64,000 bases of DNA from Billgrantia sulfidoxydans. Its GTDB lineage: Bacteria > Pseudomonadota > Gammaproteobacteria > Pseudomonadales > Halomonadaceae. The translations under genes and the position numbers were made by a program. Numbering within the stretch: the first letter of the stretch is position 1; each line of letters opens with the position of its first letter. Location: positions 2,976,001-3,040,000 of the forward strand of contig NZ_CP053381.1 of assembly GCF_017868775.1 (NCBI RefSeq), written 5' to 3'. The notes beneath the pieces were generated by a model that saw nothing but the letters and a program-made list of their open reading frames with translations, did not search any database and was not told the origin of the DNA. This document shows, in pieces, positions 27,229 to 37,419 of this stretch.

Positions 27229-28260
27229 ATGCAACCGATCCACACCCTTCATGACTTCTTCGTGCGCACCGGTGCCGAGGTTCGTGTCTATCACATGGGC
27301 CGGCGGGTCGAGCCGTGCCCGCTCGACGCCCTCGCCGGCCTGGAGCAGGATGCCGCCCCCTGGCCTTTGCCCTGGCAGGGCCAGGCGCGCCTGGGCATCG
27401 TCTTCCGCTTCGGGGACCTCGTCGATCCGCTGATCTGGTTCCTCGCCCTGCCGCTGGACGAGCAGGGGCGACTGGTGCCGGCACCGCGCGATGCGTTCCT
27501 GCAGCGCCTGCTGGTCATCCTCGGACACAACGTGGATCGCGTGGGCCGTGAAGCCCAGGCCGGCGGCGAGATCGAGAACCTGATGCACGACAACCCCCTC
27601 GCCTTCACCCCGTCGCTGCCCTTCCAGGCCATGCTGCATGCTTATGCCACGCGCGACACCGGCAGGCCGGCAAGCTCGCACCTGGAGCCGGTGGAAGCCT
27701 ACCTCAGCGGCCAGCAGCAGGTGGACTGGCAGTTCCTCGGCCTGCAGGGGCTGGCCGATTTCGCCGTTCGCCTAGACGAGGAAGCCGCGCGCCTGCTCGC
27801 TTCGACCCTGCCTGGCCTGCCCGACGAAGTGCTGCATTCGCTGTGCTACTGTCTAGAGCATGTCGCCGTGCCCGAGGCGCTCGCCCTGGCGCTGCGGGAT
27901 CGGGGAGAGCGGGCGGCGGCCACTGGCCACCTGGAGACGCTGTGTGCCTGCGTCAGGGCCGTGGGCGGCGCCGACACGGCGATCGTCGGCTCCTGGTTCG
28001 ATGCGCTGCTGTCCGATCCGGCGGCCTGCGGCCCCGACCTGCTGGCGGCGATGGCCGGTCGCGGCTGGGAGCACCTCGAGAATGGCCAGCGCCTGCCCCG
28101 TTTCCTGGAGCGCCTGGCCGCGCAGCCGCAGGCGGATTTCGCCAGCGTGGCCCGCGACCTGGCGCTGATCCCGCGCCTGCGCCTGCCGGTGCTGGTGACG
28201 CTGCGTGAAGCCCGGCAGGACTCCGCCATCGGCCGGCGCCTGGCCGGCCTGGGCCAATGA
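27229..28260 (+). CDS. DUF3549 family protein
   Basis: A 343-residue soluble protein matching my memory of the DUF3549 family of Pseudomonas and Halomonas: MQPIHTLHDFFVRTG at the start, RLGIVFRFGDLVDPLIWFLALPLDEQG in the N-terminal domain, and a helical C-terminal half rich in Leu and Ala (about 170-340) that reads like HEAT-type repeats. Function unknown. ATG 27229 with AAGGGAG upstream. It lies 36 bases upstream of the RimB gene on the same strand and may be cotranscribed. Confidence 0.8.
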   Translation: MQPIHTLHDFFVRTGAEVRVYHMGRRVEPCPLDALAGLEQDAAPWPLPWQGQARLGIVFRFGDLVDPLIWFLALPLDEQGRLVPAPRDAFLQRLLVILGHNVDRVGREAQAGGEIENLMHDNPLAFTPSLPFQAMLHAYATRDTGRPASSHLEPVEAYLSGQQQVDWQFLGLQGLADFAVRLDEEAARLLASTLPGLPDEVLHSLCYCLEHVAVPEALALALRDRGERAAATGHLETLCACVRAVGGADTAIVGSWFDALLSDPAACGPDLLAAMAGRGWEHLENGQRLPRFLERLAAQPQADFASVARDLALIPRLRLPVLVTLREARQDSAIGRRLAGLGQ

Positions 28261-28296
28261 GCCTGGCGCCATGCAACGACAGCTGGAAATGACGCG

Positions 28297-28734
28297 ATGA
28301 AGGAACTGCCTTATATTCCCAAGGCCGTGATCGGTCGCCTGGAAATGGTCACCCTGCCGACCATCGGCATGACCGTCTGCGCCAAGATCGACACCGGGGC
28401 CCGCACCTCGGCCCTGCATGCCGAGGACATCGAGATCTTCGAGGAGGAGGGCCACCTCTGGGTCAGCTTCACGACCCGCAGCGGAGGGCTGGAGTCGCCA
28501 CCGCACGCCTACCGCACCCACCTGCACGATCGCCGCAAGGTGACGAGCTCCAACGGACACAAGGAGTGGCGCTACGTGATTCGCACGCCGATGCAGCTGG
28601 GCGAGCTGGAAGTGATGGTGGAACTGACCCTGGCCGATCGCAGTGACATGCGCTACCCCATGCTGCTCGGCCGTCGCGCGCTGCGGCGTTTACTCGTGGC
28701 GCCCGGCGTTACCTTCCTGCATGGCGAACCTTGA
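28297..28734 (+). CDS. rimB: RimB-type retropepsin-like peptidase (ATP-dependent zinc protease family)
   Basis: A 145-residue protein of the family once called ATP-dependent zinc protease, now viewed as retropepsin-like aspartic peptidases. The active-site motif is [13 protein letters not shown] with Asp32 in DTG; the fold would dimerise to make the catalytic pair. In Pseudomonas the RimB protein works with RimA and RimK in post-translational modification of ribosomal protein S6. Here it is 29 bases upstream of rimK, which supports that role. RimA is not seen between or next to them. Confidence 0.82.
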   Translation: MKELPYIPKAVIGRLEMVTLPTIGMTVCAKIDTGARTSALHAEDIEIFEEEGHLWVSFTTRSGGLESPPHAYRTHLHDRRKVTSSNGHKEWRYVIRTPMQLGELEVMVELTLADRSDMRYPMLLGRRALRRLLVAPGVTFLHGEP

Positions 28735-28763
28735 CCCCCGGCCCTGCCGCCTCGGAGCCCACG

Positions 28764-29672
28764 ATGCATATCGCGCTGCTGTCCCGCAATCGCAATCTCT
28801 ACTCCACGCGACGCCTGGTGGAAGCCGCCGAACAGCGCGGCCACAAGGTACGGGTGATCGACACCCTGCGCTGCTACATGAGCATTGCCGCGCATCACCC
28901 CTCGATCCACTACAAGGGTGAGGAGATCGAGCGCTTCGACGCGGTGGTGCCACGTATCGGCGCTTCGGTGACCTTCTACGGCTGCGCCGTGCTGCGCCAG
29001 TTCGAGATGATGGGCACCTACGTGCTCAACGATTCGGTCGCCATCACCCGCTCGCGCGACAAGCTGCGTTCGCTGCAGCTGCTGTCGCGCAAGGGGCTGG
29101 GGCTGCCGATCACCGGCTTCGCCCATTCGCCGGATGACATCCCCGATTTGATCACCATGGTCAAGGGCGCGCCGCTGGTGATCAAGCTGCTGGAGGGCAC
29201 CCAGGGCATCGGCGTGGTGCTGGCCGAGACCAACCAGGCCGCCGAGTCGGTGATCCAGGCCTTCATGGGCATGAAGGCCAACATCATGGTGCAGGAGTAC
29301 ATCAAGGAAGCCCGCGGCGCCGACATCCGCTGCTTCGTGATCGGCGACAAGGTGGTCGCTTCGATGAAGCGACAGGCGGCCGAGGGCGAGTTCCGCTCCA
29401 ATCTTCATCGCGGCGGCACGGCCAGCCTGATCCGCATCACGCCGGAGGAACGCTCCACAGCGATCCGCGCGGCCAAGGCCATGGGCCTGAGAGTGGCCGG
29501 TGTCGACCTGCTGCGCTCGAACCACGGCCCGGTGATCATGGAGGTCAATTCCTCGCCGGGGCTGCAGGGCATCGAGACCGCCACCGGCAAGGACATCGCC
29601 GGCCTGATCATCGAGCACATCGAGAAGAATGCCGCCGCTCCACGCAAGGCCCCGCCTAAGCCCAAGGGGTAA
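28764..29672 (+). CDS. rimK: Ribosomal protein S6 alpha-L-glutamate ligase
   Basis: A 302-residue ATP-grasp enzyme, the same size as E. coli RimK, which adds glutamate residues to the C-terminus of ribosomal protein S6. The N-terminal block [18 protein letters not shown], the ATP-grasp motifs ([39 protein letters not shown]) and the Mg-binding [15 protein letters not shown] near the C-terminus are all present. The ATG at 28764 follows GGAG. Adjacent rimB makes a modification/processing pair. The C-terminus is short and Pro/Lys-rich. Confidence 0.95.
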   Translation: MHIALLSRNRNLYSTRRLVEAAEQRGHKVRVIDTLRCYMSIAAHHPSIHYKGEEIERFDAVVPRIGASVTFYGCAVLRQFEMMGTYVLNDSVAITRSRDKLRSLQLLSRKGLGLPITGFAHSPDDIPDLITMVKGAPLVIKLLEGTQGIGVVLAETNQAAESVIQAFMGMKANIMVQEYIKEARGADIRCFVIGDKVVASMKRQAAEGEFRSNLHRGGTASLIRITPEERSTAIRAAKAMGLRVAGVDLLRSNHGPVIMEVNSSPGLQGIETATGKDIAGLIIEHIEKNAAAPRKAPPKPKG

Positions 29673-29782
29673 TTGCGAGAAAAGGGCCAGTATTTGTAGA
29701 AAGGCTACATATTTTGTCCGCGGGGGTAGCAAAACAGTGTTTCCCCCGCCACAATCTGCGTCACCGGAGGAGGTGACCGCTC

Positions 29783-30226
29783 ATGTTTCTCGACAATCGC
29801 CAAGTGGCGATGGACAGCGTTCTGGAAGCGCTGGCTGACAGCATCGACTATTTTCAGGACAACCTCGAGCGCCTGCGCCCTTCCCTGCGCGAAACGCTCA
29901 AGCCTCACTACGAAGCCCGCGCCCAGACGATGCACAAGCTGCAGGAGCTGGCCAGGCAGCATCTCAAGCTGCTGCCGCGCGATGCCGACGTCGAGCGTGA
30001 CGACTACATGTGGCTATGGAGCCGCCTGAAGAGTTTCGTCGGCAACGAGAGCCAGGTGGTCATCGGCGAGCTGCTGGAGCAGGAGCGCGTCTTGATGCAG
30101 GCCCTGGCCACGCTCTATACCCACCCGCTGCCCAATCCGCTCGAACCGATCGTCGAGCAGTGCTGGAGGGACTGCCGGGCGTTGATTCGCGAACTCTATC
30201 GTCAGCAGAAGCCGCGCCGCCGCTGA
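29783..30226 (+). CDS. Helical protein of unknown function (DUF2383-like)
   Basis: A 147-residue protein predicted to be entirely alpha-helical, with long amphipathic segments (RQVAMDSVLEALADSIDYF, YEARAQTMHKLQELARQHLK, VVIGELLEQERVLMQALATLY) and a basic C-terminal tail. The layout recalls four-helix-bundle ferritin-like proteins of the DUF2383 type, but the characteristic Glu/His metal ligands are not obvious to me. The ribosome-binding site is unusually strong (GGAGGAGG). A small inverted repeat, TGTAG-5-CTACA, lies about 80 bases upstream (29694-29708). Monocistronic, convergent with sanA. Confidence 0.65.
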   Translation: MFLDNRQVAMDSVLEALADSIDYFQDNLERLRPSLRETLKPHYEARAQTMHKLQELARQHLKLLPRDADVERDDYMWLWSRLKSFVGNESQVVIGELLEQERVLMQALATLYTHPLPNPLEPIVEQCWRDCRALIRELYRQQKPRRR

Positions 30227-30241
30227 GTTCCGGCCGGGCGG

Positions 30242-30967
30242 TCACGGCGACTCGGTCTCCTCCGGCGCCGGCTCCAGGTCGAGCAGTTGGCGCCACACCG
30301 GCGGCGCGATCTGCAGCGGCTCGAGCGGCCCCAGGAAGTACGGCTCCCGGCCCCATACGTAGAGATCGCCCACGGTGGCCGCTCGCGCCACCCACTCCCG
30401 CGCCTGAAGCCGCCACAGGCCCGCCACCGGGCGCGACGGCGCGCTGCAGCCATGCGCCTCGAGGCCGAGCGCATCGGCAATGAACAGCGCACGCGGCAGA
30501 TGCCACGCCTGGGTGACCAGCAGCACCCGGTCGACGCCGAACACGTCCCGCGCCCGCGCCAGCGTATCGAAGGTGCTGAACCCGGCGTAGTCGAGGGTCA
30601 TGTCCTCGTCGCGCACGTGCTGGGCACGCAGGTCGCGCCACATGGTAATGGGCTCGTTGTACTGCCGGGTACGGTTGTCGCCGGAGAGCAGCAGATGCTC
30701 GACCCGGCTCAACCGCATCAGGCGGGAGGCGGCGTTGATGCGCGCGTCGAAGTGCGGATTGCGCACGCCGCTGCGGGTCCAGTGGGAAGTCCCGAAGACG
30801 ATGCCCACGCGCTCGGGACCGCACAAGGGCAGCTCATGTTCGATACGCCCCTGGGTCTGCGCCAGAACCCATAGATTGGCGCCGACGAACAGCAGCACGG
30901 CGAGCAGCAGCAGCGCGCCGAGCGACATCAGAAGGAACTTGAAGGTTTTCCACAACAGCGCCTGCAT
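30242..30967 (-). CDS. sanA: SanA-like YdcF/DUF218 envelope protein
   Basis: A 241-residue protein, the size of E. coli SanA (239), with one N-terminal transmembrane helix (about 9-31) and a DUF218 domain. Family marks are VGIVFGTSHWTRSGVRNPHFDARINAA, LLLSGDNRTRQYNEP and VLLVTQAWHLPRALFIADALG. SanA affects envelope permeability, for instance vancomycin exclusion at high temperature, and may act in peptidoglycan precursor recycling; the reaction is not known. The ATG at 30965-30967 directly precedes the membrane anchor. It is single, convergent with the helical protein gene. Confidence 0.88.
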   Translation of the reverse strand: MQALLWKTFKFLLMSLGALLLLAVLLFVGANLWVLAQTQGRIEHELPLCGPERVGIVFGTSHWTRSGVRNPHFDARINAASRLMRLSRVEHLLLSGDNRTRQYNEPITMWRDLRAQHVRDEDMTLDYAGFSTFDTLARARDVFGVDRVLLVTQAWHLPRALFIADALGLEAHGCSAPSRPVAGLWRLQAREWVARAATVGDLYVWGREPYFLGPLEPLQIAPPVWRQLLDLEPAPEETESP

Positions 30968-31032
30968 TCACCGTCACCGGACCAGGAATCACGAAGCCCC
31001 GCCACCGCCAGCGAGCGGCCCGGGGCCAGCCG

Positions 31033-31605
31033 CTAGAACATGCCGAGTTCCAGCTTCGCCTCGTCGCTCATCATCTCACGGCTCCAGGGCGGATCGAAGA
31101 CGATCTCGGTGTGCACGCGACTGATCTGGGGGGCACCGAGGATCTTGTTGCGCGCATCGGCGGCAATCACGTCGCCCATGCCGCAGCCCGGCGCGGTCAG
31201 GGTCATGCGAATGGTGACGATACGCTCGCCGCTGATCAGTCGCTCGATGCGGCAACCGTAGACCAGCCCCAGGTCGACAATGTTGACCGGGATCTCGGGG
31301 TCGAAGCAGGTGCGCAGCTGATCCCAGACGAACTGCTCGATCTCCTCGTCCGTGGCATCCTCGGGCAGGGTCGGCCGCGGCAACGGCTCGAGCCCCAGGG
31401 CATCGAGATTGCTGCCCTCGATCAGGTAGAGCCGGCCCTCGTAGCCGACGCTGACCGAGCTGCCCTTGGCCTGCATCACGCTGACCACGCTGTCTTCGGG
31501 CAGCGTCACGGTCTTGCCGAAGGGGATCGAGATGGCGTCCACGTCGCGCTGCAGCGGCAGCGTCTGGCCCTTCTGCAGGCTGGCGATCTGTTCGATGGTC
31601 GACAT
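31033..31605 (-). CDS. sufT: SUF-associated iron-sulfur assembly protein SufT
   Basis: A 190-residue protein: an N-terminal extension of about 85 residues followed by a MIP18/PaaD domain (about 90-185) with DPEIPVNIVDLGLVYG and LTAPGCGMGDVIAADARNKI, including the conserved Cys. SufT promotes maturation of Fe-S proteins and is the standard last gene of SUF operons lacking a dedicated carrier. It starts three bases after the sufS stop, so it is cotranscribed. Length matches the proteobacterial SufT form. Confidence 0.93.
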   Translation of the reverse strand: MSTIEQIASLQKGQTLPLQRDVDAISIPFGKTVTLPEDSVVSVMQAKGSSVSVGYEGRLYLIEGSNLDALGLEPLPRPTLPEDATDEEIEQFVWDQLRTCFDPEIPVNIVDLGLVYGCRIERLISGERIVTIRMTLTAPGCGMGDVIAADARNKILGAPQISRVHTEIVFDPPWSREMMSDEAKLELGMF

Positions 31606-31608
31606 GGC

Positions 31609-32868
31609 TCAGCGCACCATGCCGATGACGCGTTCGAGGGCGTCGGCGAAGGCCTCGACCTCTTCCAGCGTGTTGTAGGCGGCAAACGACGCCCGGCAGG
31701 TCGCCGTCACGCCGAAGTGTGCCAGCAGCGGCTGCGCACAGTGGTTGCCGGTGCGAATGGCCACGCCGAGCTGGTCGATCAGCAGCGCGATATCCTGCGA
31801 GTGGGCGCCATCGACGACGAAGGAGAGCACGCCGGCCTTGTCCGGGGCGGTGCCCAGGATTCGCAGCCCGTCGATGCGCGACACCGCGGCGGTGGCACGC
31901 TCGAGCAGCCCTGCCTCCCAGGCGCCGATACGCTCGATGCCCGCGCCGTCGACCCAGTCCAGCGCCACGCCGAGCGCGATCACCTCGGCAATGGCCGGTG
32001 TACCGGCCTCGAACTTGTGGGGAATGTCAGCAAAAGTGGTGGGCACGTCGAAGGAGACGCTCTTGATCATCTCGCCGCCGCCCTGCCACGGCGGCATCGC
32101 CTCGAGCAGCTCGGCCCTGGCGTAGAGCGCCCCCGCCCCCGTCGGGCCATACACCTTGTGGCCGGAGAAGGCGTAGAAATCGGCCTCGATGGCGCGCACG
32201 TCGACGCGCTGGTGCGGCACCGCCTGGGCACCGTCGACCAGGATCAGGGCACCGTGCTCGTGGGCGACGGTCGCCATCTCGCGCACCGGGTTGACGGTGC
32301 CGAAGGCATTGGAGACGTGATTCACGGCCACCAGCTTCGTACGCTCGGTGAACAGCGCGCGATAGGCGTCGAGATCGAGCACGCCGCGCTCATCCACCGG
32401 AATTACCTTGACTTTGATGCCGAGCTGGGTGGCCAGGAGCTGCCACGGCACGATGTTGGAGTGATGCTCGAGCAGCGAGACCACTACCTCGTCGCCGGCC
32501 ACGAGGTTGGCCCGGCCCCAGCTGTTGGCCACCAGGTTGATCGCCTCGGTGGTGCCGCGGGTGAAGACGATCTCGCGGCGGTCGGCGGCATTCAGGAAAT
32601 CGCGCACCGTCTCGCGAGTCGCTTCGTAGGCCGCCGTCGCCTCGTCGGCCAGGGTATGCAGGCCGCGATGGATGTTGGCGTTGTAGCGGCTGAAGTAGTC
32701 GCGGAAGGTGTCGATCACCGCCAGCGGCGTCTGGCTGGTGGCGGCATTGTCGAAATAGATCAGCGGGCGGCCGTGCACCTGCCGCTCGAGAATCGGGAAC
32801 TGGGCGCGAATCCCGGCCACGTCGAAGGCCGGTGCGCTGAGCGGTCGCTCGGTGGCCAGGTGGTTCAT
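31609..32868 (-). CDS. sufS: Cysteine desulfurase SufS
   Basis: PLP-dependent desulfurase of 419 residues that withdraws sulfur from cysteine as a persulfide for Fe-S cluster building. The PLP lysine is Lys238 (SGHKVYGPTG) and the catalytic Cys377 lies in RTGNHCAQPLL; YFDNAATSQTP and EHHSN are family marks. The ATG at 32866-32868 has GAGGAG upstream; a GTG 18 bases further up overlaps the sufD stop. SufS normally needs SufE or SufU to accept sulfur; neither is in this operon. Confidence 0.95.
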   Translation of the reverse strand: MNHLATERPLSAPAFDVAGIRAQFPILERQVHGRPLIYFDNAATSQTPLAVIDTFRDYFSRYNANIHRGLHTLADEATAAYEATRETVRDFLNAADRREIVFTRGTTEAINLVANSWGRANLVAGDEVVVSLLEHHSNIVPWQLLATQLGIKVKVIPVDERGVLDLDAYRALFTERTKLVAVNHVSNAFGTVNPVREMATVAHEHGALILVDGAQAVPHQRVDVRAIEADFYAFSGHKVYGPTGAGALYARAELLEAMPPWQGGGEMIKSVSFDVPTTFADIPHKFEAGTPAIAEVIALGVALDWVDGAGIERIGAWEAGLLERATAAVSRIDGLRILGTAPDKAGVLSFVVDGAHSQDIALLIDQLGVAIRTGNHCAQPLLAHFGVTATCRASFAAYNTLEEVEAFADALERVIGMVR

Positions 32869-32882
32869 CGCTCTCTCCTCGC

Positions 32883-34246
32883 TCACTCGTCGTGCAGGGC
32901 CATGGAGGCTTCCACCAGCCCGGCCAGGTTGAAGCGCTCCGGCAGCTTACCGGCCACCGCCAGCTCCACCCGTTCGGCAACGGCGTCCAGGTCGACCAGT
33001 TCCATCACCTCGCCGGCGAAGGCCAGGGTCAGCAGGCCACGCGCCGTCTGCTCGTCGATGCCGCGGGTACGCAGGGCATAGACCGCCTCTTCGTCGAGCT
33101 GCCCGGTAGTGGTGCCGTGGGAGCACTTGACGTCGTCGGCGTAGATCTCCAGCTCCGGCTTGGCGTCGATCTCGGCGCGATCGGAGAGCAGCAGGTTGGC
33201 GTTGCTCTGGTAGCCCTCGATCTTCTGGCTGTCGCGCTTGACCACCACCTTGCCGTTGAACACGCCGCGGGCGCGGTCGTCGAGGATGCCCTTGTAGTTC
33301 TCGTTGGAGAAGGTACGCGGGGCGTTGTGGTTGGCCAGGGTGTGGTTGTCGATGTGCTGGCGCCCCTGGCCGTAGAACAGGCCGTAGAAGTTGGCCTCGG
33401 CCCCCTCGCCGTTGAGTTCGCCGATCAGGTCGTTGCGCACCAGCCCGCCGCCCAGGTTCAGGTTGAACGAGGTGTAGCGGCTGTCGCGGTTCTGCTCGAC
33501 GTGGATGCTGGCCACGTGGAGGTCGCCGAGTGCAGCCTCCTGCAGCTTGTAGTGGGTCAGGATCGCCCCGCGGTCGAGCATCAGCTCGGCCACCAGGTTG
33601 GTGAAGTTGGCCGCCTCGCTCTCGCCGACGTGATGCTCGATCAGCGTGGCCTGGCTGCGGGAACCGGCCTCGACCAGGATGCGCGGGTGGCTCATCACCG
33701 GCGCGGTGTTGGCCCGTGACAGGAACTGCAGCAGGATCGGCTTCTCCACCACGCTGCCCGGCGCCAGGCGCACCACGGCGCCCTCCTCCATGAAGGCGGT
33801 GTTGAGCGCCGAGAACGGCGAGAACTCGACCCCGGTCAACCGCCCCAGCGGGCCGCCTACGGCCTCGTGATTCTCGACCAGCGCCTGGGACAACGGCAGC
33901 ACGGCGACGCCGCGTGGCAGCTCGCCCAGATCGGAGAGCGCCGGCGAGAACACGCCGTCGACGAAGGTCAGCCGATGCGCCTCGATGGGCAGCGTCAGCG
34001 CCGCAGCCGAGGCGGGTGAGAACTCGGCGCTGTCGGTCAGCGCGAAGTCGCCGCGGGCGATCGCGCGCACGTCGGTGTACTTCCACGCCTCGTCGCGACG
34101 GGTGGGGAAGCCGAGCGCCTCGAAGCGAGCCGCCCCGGCCTGGCGCCGCGCGGCGATCCAGGTCGGCTCCTGCCCGCGGGAGGCACTGCGCTCCGCGAGA
34201 CGGTCGAGGAAGGTTTTCACCTCGCTTGACTGTTGTTCGACATCGC

Positions 34247-34250
<4 letters not shown>
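32883..34250 (-). CDS. sufD: Fe-S scaffold subunit SufD
   Basis: A 455-residue member of the SufB/SufD family: N-terminal helical region, then a long right-handed beta-helix (about 130-370) with FEYNxxGxL-like blocks (ENYKGILDDRARGVFNGKVVVKRDSQKIEGYQ...) and the C-terminal Asp/His segment (DVKCSHGTTTGQLDEEAVYALRTRGI). With SufB and SufC it forms the SufBC2D scaffold on which clusters are assembled. The start overlaps sufC's stop by four bases. Confidence 0.95.
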
Positions 34251-34999
<749 letters not shown>

Positions 35000-35093
35000 C
35001 TTGAGTACCTTTTCGATTCTGGCGAGCCGTAAAGCGACCCGGAAAATAATTCATCCAGCCCAGCGAAACGAGCGAGCGGCGTCTGGACAAGGC

Positions 35094-35153
35094 GAGCGCG
35101 GAAGAGAGTAGCGGAGTTTACGACTGTAAATGAGCATTCTCGAATCCGCGCTC
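35094..35153. repeat. Hairpin-forming repeat-like element between sufB and sufC
   Basis: Perfect outer arms GAGCGCGGA (35094-35102) and its complement (35145-35153), with an inner stem TTTAC-GACT-GTAAA at 35117-35130. It sits in the middle of the 199-base sufB-sufC gap (35000-35198), which has no gene. The structure resembles extragenic palindromic repeats of proteobacteria. Confidence 0.6.
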
Positions 35154-35198
35154 AACGCCGTACAGGCGTCGCGTAGCCGTTTCCTTAGCCAAAGCGCT

Positions 35199-36641
<1,443 letters not shown>

Positions 36642-36711
36642 GGTCTCTCCCCTCCCGGGCGGTTGGGCCGGCGAGCGAGCTCGCCTCGGGTAATGAATCC
36701 GGTTCGGTGGC

Positions 36712-37176
36712 TCAGGCCGTATCGGCGGCCAGGCTCACGCTCTGTATGGGTAGCTGTACCGGCAGCTTGATCGGCGCGGTGTCGGCCAGGTGGGCCAGGG
36801 TCACGCTGTCGAGCAGGGTACGTACGGCCAGCGACACGCGCTGCCAGTTGTCGGAGACGCCGCAGGTGGCCAGCAGGTCGCAGTCGCCCTCGGCGTGACT
36901 GCACTCGGTCATCGCTACCGGTCCCTCGATGGCGGTGATGATGTCGATCGCGGTGATTCGCGAGGCCGGTCGTGCCAAGGAGTAGCCGCCCTGGGCCCCG
37001 CGCCGCGACTCCAGCAGCCCCGCCTTGACCAGCATCTTCAGCGTCTTGCTGACCGTGGGATGCGGCAGCTGCACGGCCTCGGCCAGCTCCGCCGCGGCAT
37101 GCGGCTGCTCCGGGTGGCGGGCGATCTGCGCCATGATCACGGCGGCGTAGTCTGTCAGCCGGGAAAGCTTGAGCAT
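36712..37176 (-). CDS. Rrf2-family regulator of the SUF operon
   Basis: A 154-residue IscR-like repressor of the SUF-regulator subfamily. The N-terminal winged helix (about 1-80) has [17 protein letters not shown] and [30 protein letters not shown]. Three cysteines, Cys92, Cys99 and Cys105 ([15 protein letters not shown]), match the Fe-S cluster ligand pattern, so it probably senses cluster status. It heads the suf operon, and an Rrf2-type operator overlaps its own promoter, implying negative autoregulation released when clusters are scarce. Confidence 0.92.
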   Translation of the reverse strand: MLKLSRLTDYAAVIMAQIARHPEQPHAAAELAEAVQLPHPTVSKTLKMLVKAGLLESRRGAQGGYSLARPASRITAIDIITAIEGPVAMTECSHAEGDCDLLATCGVSDNWQRVSLAVRTLLDSVTLAHLADTAPIKLPVQLPIQSVSLAADTA

Positions 37177-37228
37177 GCCTGACTCCTGAATGTCACGGAC
37201 ACCTGGCGGAGGCCCTGCGCTCCATTTG

Positions 37229-37243
37229 GGACCATTTTAGTCC
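37229..37243 (-). promoter_or_regulatory. Rrf2/IscR type 1-like operator of the suf operon
   Basis: On the minus strand GACTAAAATGGTC matches the IscR type 1 core GACTRWWWYAGTC with one mismatch, within the 15-bp inverted repeat GGAC...GTCC. It covers the -10 element, a repressing position. Confidence 0.65.
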
Positions 37244-37262
37244 TGTATGAATGCGATGTGAA
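37234..37262 (-). promoter_or_regulatory. Predicted sigma70 promoter of the suf operon
   Basis: On the minus strand TTCACA (37257-37262), a 17-base spacer and TAAAAT (37234-37239), about 60 bases upstream of the regulator start. Confidence 0.65.
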
Positions 37263-37419
37263 GACTCCATCTTCGTCCGTCGCGCGGAAGCCCCAAGATG
37301 CCGGCACGTTCGGCGCCGTTCACATCAAGAAATACAATCGTTCTCATTGGCACGGACAATCGCCGCTCCGCCGGTGGCCGCACCACCTCCGTCGCAACGA
37401 AACAGAGAGGGAAGTCATT

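Noticed and set aside
31111..33081. A 656-codon open frame opposite sufT/sufS
   Set aside because: Antisense shadow of the SUF genes; its composition follows the third-position GC of the real frame.
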